Assembly: GCA_041667115.1 (NCBI GenBank)
Contig: JBAYFO010000079.1
Coordinates: forward strand, 1-12,811
Length of the DNA: 12,811 nucleotides
Source of the DNA: UBA1563 sp041667115
GTDB lineage: Bacteria; Bacteroidota; Ignavibacteria; Ignavibacteriales; Ignavibacteriaceae
Direction of reading: 5' to 3'
Shown: positions 1 through 6,012 of the stretch, piece by piece
How positions within the stretch are numbered: position 1 is the first letter of the stretch
How the letters are laid out: every line of letters starts with the position of its first letter
Notes under the pieces: model-generated
What the model was told of the DNA's origin: nothing
Database searches by the model: none
The model's input: the letters and a program-made list of their open reading frames with translations, nothing else
Translations under genes and position numbers: made by a program

Positions 1-395
1 CTATTTTTCATTACTTTCATATCTTTATAATCTGCACCTGCACCGTGACAAGTTTCGCATTGAACGCCGTCTTCAACTTTGAATTTTGCGCCTAGTAAAG
101 CAGCTTCTACATTATTACCGGATACGTGGCATTTTAAGCAAGCTTCGGTTTTTGCTGCCGGAGTTTTAAATCCTTTTTTAGCTGCAATTTCATCAGCTTC
201 TTTAGTTTGAAGTGTTTTATAAGCCTGAGCATGCTTTGAATTACTCCAAATGTCGAACTGTTTTCCGGCTTTTTCAGAATTATGGCACATTTTACAAGTT
301 GAAACGCCTACAAAACTGTGAGGTTTTTTTTCAGTTTGACCATTTAAAAAAGAAACAAAGAGAACAACAAGAAAGAGGGACATGATATTTTTCAT
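1..395 (-). CDS. Cytochrome c554-like multiheme c-type cytochrome (3' end beyond window)
   Basis: This is the last visible gene of the minus-strand cytochrome operon, and its C-terminus is cut by the window edge. The 131 readable residues begin with a hydrophobic signal peptide (about residues 1-19). Three heme c motifs follow: CKMCH (34-38), CLKCH (86-90) and CETCH (113-117), with FVGVSTCKMCH at the first. The spacing and the GVQCETCHG segment resemble the cytochrome c554 family, which includes many small periplasmic electron carriers. ATG at 395 is supported by an AAGGTG Shine-Dalgarno six bases upstream and by the signal peptide starting there. It begins 26 bp after the multiheme lipoprotein gene ends, so it is probably cotranscribed. 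I infer that it moves electrons between the inner membrane or periplasm and the porin-cytochrome complex encoded upstream. How many hemes lie beyond the edge cannot be told. Confidence 0.88.
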   Translation of the reverse strand, partial: MKNIMSLFLVVLFVSFLNGQTEKKPHSFVGVSTCKMCHNSEKAGKQFDIWSNSKHAQAYKTLQTKEADEIAAKKGFKTPAAKTEACLKCHVSGNNVEAALLGAKFKVEDGVQCETCHGAGADYKDMKVMKN

Positions 396-421
396 TTTTT
401 CACCTTTTGTTTAAGTATTAA

Positions 422-2119
422 TTATTTACGTGCTTTAGTTCCAAAAGCGTTGACTTTACCGTTTATATGTTTAGTTGGGTCAAGTATCGTACCGGAAGCA
501 TCAACGACACCTGAATGACACCAAACACATTGGTCAATTGTGTATGGAATATGCCCAATTGGTGATGGATGCGCATCATCTATACCATGACAACTTGAAC
601 ATTTTGTTTCACTTCCACTTGAATTTGTCCAAACAGGCGAACGATTATTGCCTACCATTTTATCCGAAGTGTATTGTAATTGAGCCGTTGATGAACTGGC
701 ATCCGATTTTTTAAATTCGAAATTTCCATGACAATAGGTATTTGCGCATTTGTTAGTTGTGAAATCGTAGGAAGAACCGCCAAGTTTATTTGAAAAAGTT
801 CCAAAATTGATTTCAGCTTTTCCATCGCTTCCAAGATGCCCTGCAGAATTTACATCAGAAGGAACCGTGTGGCATTCTGAACAGGCTAGTGAACCGCCAT
901 TAGCAAAAGCAGCTAAATGTTTTGTATGAGCTCCAACTCCCGGTGAAGTTGAAACTGTATTTCCATCTAAATCTTTTGGAGGAGCAATTTGAGAAGGATT
1001 GTTGAAATCTCCATGACACGTATTACATGCAGCGGGACCTTGAGCGCTGGTGTGGCATCCACTTGTTTTGCATGACGGGCTTTGGGTTCCACCTGAAAAG
1101 TTACTGCTATGGCAACTTGCACAAGCATTGATATTCCATCCATTAGCTTTCAAGAAATTTCCGTGGAAATTTGGTGAACTAGGAGTGACAATTCCATCTT
1201 TGTGAACAGTAATTGTTGAATGGCAGGTAGTACAAGCTACACTATTATTTCCACCTGCAAAATTATCTCCATGGCAGGTTTTACAGTCTGTAAAACCATT
1301 TTTTAATGGATACTTGCCGTGGAAATTTGGTGAACTTGGATCAATTATTCCGGATTTATGTACATCTATAGTAGAATGGCAAGTTGTACATGACGGACTT
1401 TGAGTTCCACCGGTAAAAGATGTCCCATGACATTGAGAACAATCAGCCAAACCATCTTTTAGTTTGTACTTTCCGTGGAAGTTGGGTGAATTTACATCTG
1501 TAGAATCCGCAATTCCATCTTTGTGAACATCAATAGATTGATGACAGGTAGCGCAACTTGGACTTGAGATACCACCTGCAAAATTTTGTCCGTGACAAGA
1601 TTGGCATTGAGTGAACTTATTTTTTAAAACAAATTTTCCGTGAAAATCTGCAGATGTTGAATCAAGCAAAGCCGGTTTATGAACTGAGATAGCATCGTGG
1701 CATTTTATACAACTTGGACTACTTGAACCGCCGGCAAAATTATGCCCGTGGCATTGAGCGCAATCGGAGAGACTGTGTTGTAATAAATATCTTCCATGAA
1801 AGTTACTTGAGGTTGAGTCTTGAACTCCGGTCAAATTCAAATGGATTGTTGCAAGAGCATGGCATTCACTGCATGCTTTTGCATTGGTAACGCCACCATC
1901 AAGAGTTTTCCCATGACATTTCTGGCAGTCAGTAAATTTCATGTTTTTCTGTACGAAAAACTTCCCATGGAAATTTGAAGAAGTTGAATCTAAAACTCCC
2001 GGTTGGTGAATACCCAATGTTTCCGGGGTTGTCAATTCTGAGCTTTCTTTACTACACGAGGAAAGTAAAAACAAAGCAGGAAGAATTAATAACAAGTAGA
2101 TCAGTAATGTTTTTTTCAT
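422..2119 (-). CDS. Outer-membrane multiheme cytochrome lipoprotein with six two-heme repeats (17 candidate heme sites)
   Basis: The 565-residue product starts with a lipoprotein signal (MKKTLLIYLL..., lipobox LSSC with Cys22). That is why I start at 2119 rather than at the longer frame opening at 2182, which would overlap the upstream gene. Residues about 37-360 are six tandem units of roughly 52 residues, each with an NFHGK/R-like segment, a CxxCHG motif, a GG..SPSC segment and a second heme motif followed by VHK. The C-terminal part (361-565) carries five more motifs. I count fifteen CxxCH and two CX4CH motifs (350-356 and 458-464). The CX4CH plus CxxCH pairing resembles the CxxxxCH...CXXCH family (TIGR01904) known from Geobacter. 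By family logic and operon context it should be a surface or outer-membrane cytochrome that passes electrons to an extracellular acceptor. Its exact location and partner are inferred. It lies 37 bp after the 14-heme gene. Confidence 0.88.
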   Translation of the reverse strand: MKKTLLIYLLLILPALFLLSSCSKESSELTTPETLGIHQPGVLDSTSSNFHGKFFVQKNMKFTDCQKCHGKTLDGGVTNAKACSECHALATIHLNLTGVQDSTSSNFHGRYLLQHSLSDCAQCHGHNFAGGSSSPSCIKCHDAISVHKPALLDSTSADFHGKFVLKNKFTQCQSCHGQNFAGGISSPSCATCHQSIDVHKDGIADSTDVNSPNFHGKYKLKDGLADCSQCHGTSFTGGTQSPSCTTCHSTIDVHKSGIIDPSSPNFHGKYPLKNGFTDCKTCHGDNFAGGNNSVACTTCHSTITVHKDGIVTPSSPNFHGNFLKANGWNINACASCHSSNFSGGTQSPSCKTSGCHTSAQGPAACNTCHGDFNNPSQIAPPKDLDGNTVSTSPGVGAHTKHLAAFANGGSLACSECHTVPSDVNSAGHLGSDGKAEINFGTFSNKLGGSSYDFTTNKCANTYCHGNFEFKKSDASSSTAQLQYTSDKMVGNNRSPVWTNSSGSETKCSSCHGIDDAHPSPIGHIPYTIDQCVWCHSGVVDASGTILDPTKHINGKVNAFGTKARK

Positions 2120-2156
2120 AAGTATTTCCAAAAAATTTAAGTTAATCAACTTAGTT

Positions 2157-3365
2157 TTATTGCTTTCCATGACAATATCCACAGAATCCTACACCAGGTA
2201 TTCCGTTAGAAGAAGCGCCAACATGGCATGTATAACAGACCGAACCATCATTATCATGCCAATCACCATGTTCGTTTTTCATAAAGCCAACAGGATGCGT
2301 CTTGGGATTATTTCCTTTTCCGGGGAGATTATCAACATGGCAGGTAATACAAACCGGATCAGCTCCATTCGATTCATGACACGATGCGCATCGCTCGATG
2401 TCTCTTCTTGCTAATGTTGCATGTTCGCCGCCACCGGTGCCAACGCCAAACGTTGTAAAGTTAGGATCTCTATGATTTGCAGGTGCTATTCCGGTATAAT
2501 ATAAATCGCCTGTTTTGCTTTCATGGCAACTAACACAGAATGTTTCAACCTGGTGACAGGTTTGGCAATTTGTTTCTTTTCCTTTTGCATCAATTCCATG
2601 AGTAAATTGATAATTTAAATCATGTACTCTTGAGATCTGTTGTTGTTTTGTTCCATCAACAAATGTGTGAGGTTTATAAGGAGTATAGAAATTAGTTGCA
2701 GCACCGGATTCGGTTAACATTGTTGTGCCGGTGTGGCATTCTTCGCAAGAGTTATTATCATGACACATAACACAGTTTGCGTTTGGTTTTTCTGCAAGGA
2801 ATTTATGACTTTTCTTAAAGTCAACAACATTGTGAGATTTTGGTAAAAGATTTACTGTTGAAATATGACAAGCTTCGCAAGCAAGTGAAGCTGTTTTCTT
2901 TTCACCATGACAAGTAGCGCACGTTTCCATCGATGGGATTGCGCCGGCGGATTCAAAACTATAATCGACATCCTTCATCCCTTTGTGGCAGAAAGTGCAT
3001 TCAACTTTATTTCCAACATGAAAACTGTGATTGAAAATGATTGCAGATTTTTTTTGGATCAAGGGTTCTTGAACAGATTCGTAGTGACATTTATTGCATT
3101 TGTCTGTGTCTTCAACATCGTGACAAGTTGCGCAATCTTCCATTGTAGGAAGCAGTTGATCTTTCATTGTTTTTGCATCGGACGCTTTGGTATGGCATCC
3201 CTGGCAATCGGTAATTTCAGAATGAAATTTGTGAGAAAATTTTATTCGTGATTTGTTGTTTCCGGTTTCATCACCATTTAAAGAATTTTGAACCGTGAAC
3301 GCGGCAAAGCCCAAGAAAGCAATTACCGAAATAAAAAGTATGGTATAGAAATGTTTTATTTTCAT
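2157..3365 (-). CDS. Periplasmic 14-heme c-type cytochrome
   Basis: The 402-residue protein has an N-terminal hydrophobic segment (about residues 6-24), either a cleaved signal peptide or a membrane anchor, and no lipobox cysteine. I count fourteen CxxCH motifs from CQGCH (54-58) to CGYCH near the C-terminus. Many extra His residues could serve as distal ligands, including the SHKFH and NHSFH segments typical of cytochrome c7/c3-like modules. The start codon lies one base after the stop codon of the porin gene (TAA-C-ATG) without a clear Shine-Dalgarno, which suggests translational coupling. In described porin-cytochrome conduits a periplasmic multiheme cytochrome is plugged into the barrel from inside. 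Position between the barrel gene and the lipoprotein cytochrome gene fits that role, but binding to the barrel is inferred from context. Redox potential and physiological direction of flow cannot be read from the sequence. Confidence 0.88.
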   Translation of the reverse strand: MKIKHFYTILFISVIAFLGFAAFTVQNSLNGDETGNNKSRIKFSHKFHSEITDCQGCHTKASDAKTMKDQLLPTMEDCATCHDVEDTDKCNKCHYESVQEPLIQKKSAIIFNHSFHVGNKVECTFCHKGMKDVDYSFESAGAIPSMETCATCHGEKKTASLACEACHISTVNLLPKSHNVVDFKKSHKFLAEKPNANCVMCHDNNSCEECHTGTTMLTESGAATNFYTPYKPHTFVDGTKQQQISRVHDLNYQFTHGIDAKGKETNCQTCHQVETFCVSCHESKTGDLYYTGIAPANHRDPNFTTFGVGTGGGEHATLARRDIERCASCHESNGADPVCITCHVDNLPGKGNNPKTHPVGFMKNEHGDWHDNDGSVCYTCHVGASSNGIPGVGFCGYCHGKQ

Positions 3366-3366
3366 G

Positions 3367-4647
3367 TTACATCACGTTTAAATTTGTATTAAACCAATAG
3401 TTAATTTTGAACATAAACCGGAAATCATTTTTATAAAGAGGATTATTCAAAAATTGTCCTTGCATATCGAAAGACAACATCCGCCAGGGGCGAACATTTA
3501 GGTTGCCCAAAAGTGTAGTAAGATTTTGTGTTTGGTCTTCCGGATTCAATTTATAGTGTGTATATGCTACTCCTAATGAAGGGGTTAAAATTCCTTCCAG
3601 GAAAGTATAGCCCGTAGAAAGTGAAACTGCGTCTAATTCTCCGGCATATCCTAAATTTTTACGATAGAAAAGAGAGCCATACGAAGTATTGCATCCAACA
3701 GAAATTCGTTGAGATGTTTCATCATTATATTGAACATCGCCAATTTTTGCGAGGACTGTAAACATTGGAGAGATTTTATAATCTGCACCAACTTCAAATT
3801 CTTGAGAATTCTGTCCGTCAAAAACCGAGAGAATGGTATTGTACTTCAACAATGGTTCTCTATAGTTATAATAGAAGAGAAGACCAAGATTCTGAACGGC
3901 TTCATATCTTCCTTGTAATTCAAACAAGGAAGTCTTTACATAATTAAGATCAAAATTATAACGTGTATCAACAGACAATCCTTTTTGATTATCAAAACTT
4001 GCTTCAGCGGATACGAAATCAAATTTGCTTGCATCCCGTTTGATGAGTGTTGAATAAGGATTTAACAATGAATCAAGCCGTAGCGCTGTGTAATCTTGTG
4101 GTTTGTAATTTTTGTGGAGATAGCTTAATCCAAAGAAGAAGTCAGTCAATTTAGAAGTAGTAAGTTTTGCTCCGTAAATATCGTTGTTCGACCAGTCGTT
4201 AACCAATTCAAGCTTTTGATATGCAGGAACATTGGCTCCGTAATAGCCGGTAAACTGAACATCTGAATAATTTAATTTCACTGTAGCCCCGTCAAACACG
4301 CCGCCGGAAATAGAATTGATTATTGGTTGTCTTCCAAGTTTTACAGAAGCAATGTTAAAAAGATTTCTTCCTTCAACATAAAGGTTGTAAAACCGGACTC
4401 TCGGGTCATAAGTTTGTTGTTTTGAGAAATCAGTTTCATAGTTGAAGAGTGTCCGGAGTGAGAAATCATTTTTATTTACGTTTAGGGAAAGCATATCATA
4501 GTTTCTGATATACTTTGTAGAATTCCCAGGGCTATCAAACCGCTGAAAACTATAAAACATGGAAGTGACTCTTCCGTTTATATTTTGTGCCGGAGAGAAG
4601 ACCGGTACAAGCAGAAGTAAAAGGAAAGTGTAAAGATATTTTTTCAT
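3367..4647 (-). CDS. Outer-membrane beta-barrel protein, candidate porin of a porin-cytochrome conduit
   Basis: I choose ATG 4647 because AGGAT lies about eight bases upstream and a clean signal peptide (MKKYLYTFLLLLLVPVFSPA, cleaved before Q-N) follows. A longer frame opens at 4683 but only adds an untypical N-terminal extension. The mature 400-odd residues have no heme motif and no long hydrophobic helix. Alternating polar and aromatic/hydrophobic stretches (for example VKLNYSDVQFTGYYG and FRFMFKINYWF) are typical of transmembrane beta strands, and the final strand lies close to the C-terminus. It is the first gene of the operon and abuts the 14-heme cytochrome gene with one base between them. 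In porin-cytochrome complexes such as Geobacter OmbB-OmaB-OmcB the porin forms a sheath around the hemes across the outer membrane, and length and gene order match that plan. Sequence similarity to a specific porin family was not tested. It could be an unrelated barrel, but the context argues against that. Confidence 0.75.
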   Translation of the reverse strand: MKKYLYTFLLLLLVPVFSPAQNINGRVTSMFYSFQRFDSPGNSTKYIRNYDMLSLNVNKNDFSLRTLFNYETDFSKQQTYDPRVRFYNLYVEGRNLFNIASVKLGRQPIINSISGGVFDGATVKLNYSDVQFTGYYGANVPAYQKLELVNDWSNNDIYGAKLTTSKLTDFFFGLSYLHKNYKPQDYTALRLDSLLNPYSTLIKRDASKFDFVSAEASFDNQKGLSVDTRYNFDLNYVKTSLFELQGRYEAVQNLGLLFYYNYREPLLKYNTILSVFDGQNSQEFEVGADYKISPMFTVLAKIGDVQYNDETSQRISVGCNTSYGSLFYRKNLGYAGELDAVSLSTGYTFLEGILTPSLGVAYTHYKLNPEDQTQNLTTLLGNLNVRPWRMLSFDMQGQFLNNPLYKNDFRFMFKINYWFNTNLNVM

Positions 4648-4706
4648 ACAGAATCCTATTTTGTGATAACGCAAATTAATCAAATATTTTTATTTAATAT
4701 TGACAA

Positions 4707-4726
4707 GGGATAAAAATTTTTATCCC
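4707..4726. promoter_or_regulatory. Perfect 20-bp palindrome upstream of the cytochrome operon (candidate operator)
   Basis: GGGATAAAAATTTTTATCCC reads the same on both strands without mismatch or spacer. Its nearest edge lies 59 bp upstream of the ATG of the porin gene, where an operator would be expected. On the minus strand TTGTCA (4705-4700) follows immediately and could be part of a -35 element, although no convincing -10 follows at standard spacing. There is no U-tract beyond either arm, and a zero-base loop makes a terminator unlikely. A dimeric regulator site is the simplest reading, but the regulator is unknown. Confidence 0.45.
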
Positions 4727-4748
4727 GCCCCAATTTTAACAGAACTAA

Positions 4749-4769
4749 TAGTTGGCAGTCGACAATCAA
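4749..4769 (+). repeat. Weak three-copy heptad repeat (TAGTTGG CAGTCGA CAATCAA)
   Basis: Three consecutive 7-mers match the CAGTNNN/CAATNNN heptad pattern seen much more clearly at 5835, 8484 and 11745. Alone it would be ignored. It is listed because the same period and core recur in other intergenic sites of this window. Confidence 0.35.
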
Positions 4770-4840
4770 TAATTATTCCAACAATTCTCATGAACAAACT
4801 TAGTTTTTTCACAAAATAATAAGTTTTTTTTAGTAGCTGA

Positions 4841-4869
4841 TTGACAATTTTTAACTTCGATAAAATACT
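4841..4869 (+). promoter_or_regulatory. Possible promoter of the tRNA gene
   Basis: A consensus TTGACA (4841-4846) is followed by an AT-rich TAAAATACTT stretch (4861-4870), about 100 bp before the tRNA. The best -10-like hexamer, TAAAAT, is only 14 bases away and the hexamer at 17 bases is AATACT, so the match is imperfect. Confidence 0.3.
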
Positions 4870-4966
4870 TCCAAAGAATGAGAAAACCGAAAAGAATTTT
4901 TAGAAAGATTTTGTTAAAACGAAAGAAATAGATTAATTTTAGCAACTGAATCTAGAAAAAAATGAT

Positions 4967-5040
4967 GGGCTCATAGCTCAGTTGGTTAGAGCAGCTGACT
5001 CATAATCAGCGGGTCGGAGGTTCAAGTCCTTCTGAGCCCA
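4967..5040 (+). tRNA. tRNA with CAT anticodon (elongator Met or lysidine-type Ile2)
   Basis: A full cloverleaf can be drawn by hand. The acceptor stem GGGCTCA pairs with TGAGCCC, and A5040 is the discriminator. The D-arm is GCTC...GAGC. The anticodon stem GCTGA/TCAGC encloses the loop CTCATAA with anticodon CAT at 5001-5003. The T-arm carries TTCAAGT. CCA is not encoded. A CAT anticodon with this loop fits elongator Met or the Ile tRNA modified by TilS. The TTCAAGT T-loop and the GGTCG variable region look somewhat like E. coli Ile2, but this is not decisive. It is not an obvious initiator tRNA, since the three G-C pairs next to the anticodon loop are absent. Confidence 0.95.
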
Positions 5041-5043
5041 CTG

Positions 5044-5078
5044 AAAACCTCGAAAATGAACAAATTTCGAGGTTTTTT
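5044..5078 (+). terminator. Rho-independent terminator after the tRNA
   Basis: A perfect 12-bp stem, AAAACCTCGAAA (5044-5055) and TTTCGAGGTTTT (5065-5076), has a 9-base loop and a T-run of six (5073-5078). It begins three bases after the tRNA ends, so it very probably ends the tRNA transcript. Confidence 0.85.
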
Positions 5079-5306
5079 ATTTTAAAGAATTCCGATAATC
5101 ATGATGATTATGCACTTTAAAGTAGGGGCTCGGTTGGGACTTTTTCCAAAACTCCTTCAATACTACTCTACTTAACATTATTTTAATGAACATTCCAACA
5201 AGTAAAGTTTCTGGATGCTGTACCACTAAACTTGATGGACGTTGTAATTAAGTGTTTTATTGGCTTTGAACTTTTTATCTATGAAACATATGAAATATTT
5301 ATTATA

Positions 5307-5595
5307 TCGAAATACAATGGCGATGACTTTCTGAAGTGGTCCTGATAACTTTGTCTGACTGTAGGATAAAAAAAACCGGTAGAGGAAGTAGTTTATTTTT
5401 AATTTCTTGGCAAACCGGGGGAACGAAATGTGGCAGTCATCATCCAGAGATGTTCATATACTATTGTAGTCGAGAAGCCAACCGCTTCTTTTTAGGTAAA
5501 ACGTTCGAGGGAATCAAGGTAGTTGCAGAAGGCAAAAAGCTGAACGAATAAGCAACACACAAAATCTATTCGTGAAAAAAATTTTTGTATTTCGA
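5307..5595. repeat. 11-bp inverted repeat TCGAAATACAA / TTGTATTTCGA flanking about 270 bp
   Basis: The left arm is at 5307-5317 and the right arm at 5585-5595, both perfect. A second similar right-hand motif, ATATTTCGA, follows at 5607-5615. The enclosed DNA holds the doubtful 71-codon frame. It could be a decayed small insertion element, but no transposase or target duplication is visible, and an 11-bp match in AT-rich DNA can arise by chance. Confidence 0.3.
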
Positions 5596-5834
5596 ATTAT
5601 TCTTTTATATTTCGAGATATAGGGATTTTTAATTATGCTCGGGGTGAGAGTTGTCTTCAAAGCCCCCCAAATTAAATAATTAACCAGGATATAAATCACA
5701 ATTTGATTCCGTTGATTTTTTATCTTGGGGTTCATTTTTTATATTACTTTTTATATTTTACTTTTTAATTTTTAATGACAAAATAGTCGACATTTCATGT
5801 GACTGACGTGGCGAAGCTGTGGAAAATTAGTAGC

Positions 5835-5869
5835 CAGTCATCAGTTCTCAGTGATCAGAAATCAGTAGG
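5835..5869 (+). repeat. Heptad tandem repeat, five copies of CAGTNNN-type units
   Basis: The units are CAGTCAT, CAGTTCT, CAGTGAT, CAGAAAT and CAGTAGG, with exact 7-bp period. It lies upstream of the polysaccharide export gene and belongs to the same family as the arrays at 8484 and 11745. Confidence 0.7.
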
Positions 5870-5901
5870 GAAACGAAAAGCTGTTTTATCGCAATTTCTA
5901 A

Positions 5902-5930
5902 TATTTCATTTCCCCATTACCTTTTATAAT
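5902..5930 (+). promoter_or_regulatory. Possible promoter of the polysaccharide export operon
   Basis: TATAAT at 5925-5930 is a perfect -10 hexamer about 80 bp before the ATG at 6013. The region 17 bases upstream has only a poor -35 (around TATTTCAT). In such AT-rich DNA a TATAAT can occur by chance, so this is tentative. Confidence 0.3.
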
Positions 5931-6012
5931 CTAATTCTATTTACAGACTAAAAACCTAAAACCTAACAGCCTTTAACAATGAGACCTAATTATTATAAAA
6001 CCTTTAGATAAT

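Larger units (their letters stand above)
5079..6012. other. Intergenic stretch without a convincing gene
   Basis: This stretch of about 930 bases is AT-rich. A 71-codon frame at 5336-5551 (+) and a 73-codon frame at 5514-5735 (-) have no recognisable family, no Shine-Dalgarno and overlapping ends, so I do not call them genes. Short repeats are listed separately: an 11-bp inverted repeat around the 71-codon frame and a heptad array at 5835. T-rich runs at 5741-5775 resemble those before the Wzz gene. The last 100 bases probably contain the leader of the polysaccharide export gene. I found no riboswitch consensus. Confidence 0.5.

Noticed and set aside
475..834. Open frames on the plus and minus strands inside the multiheme lipoprotein gene
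   Set aside because: They overlap a gene with unmistakable heme motifs and show no family features. Repeat-rich coding DNA opens shadow frames.
2120..2182. Longer start for the multiheme lipoprotein (21 extra residues from 2182)
   Set aside because: It would overlap the end of the 14-heme gene and bury the lipoprotein signal inside the protein. The start at 2119 gives a normal signal with lipobox.
2907..3251. 114-codon plus-strand frame antisense to the 14-heme cytochrome
   Set aside because: Its codons mirror the CxxCH-rich gene, and no start signal or recognisable domain is seen.
3709..3947. Two overlapping plus-strand frames inside the porin gene
   Set aside because: Both are antisense to a better supported gene, short and without Shine-Dalgarno.
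5405..5432. GGCAAACC followed by GGGGGAACGAAA, which recalls a GEMM (cyclic-di-GMP) riboswitch start
   Set aside because: The second conserved block (GGGACGCAAAGCC-like) and the matching stems are missing, and no gene follows at suitable distance.
5336..5735. 71-codon plus and 73-codon minus frames downstream of the tRNA
   Set aside because: No family recognised, mutually overlapping, no ribosome binding site, and base use like the surrounding intergenic DNA.
5809..5822. GTGGCGAAGCTGTG as an ops/JUMPstart-like element before the capsule export gene
   Set aside because: It matches the GGCGGTAGCGTG core only loosely and lacks the rest of JUMPstart.
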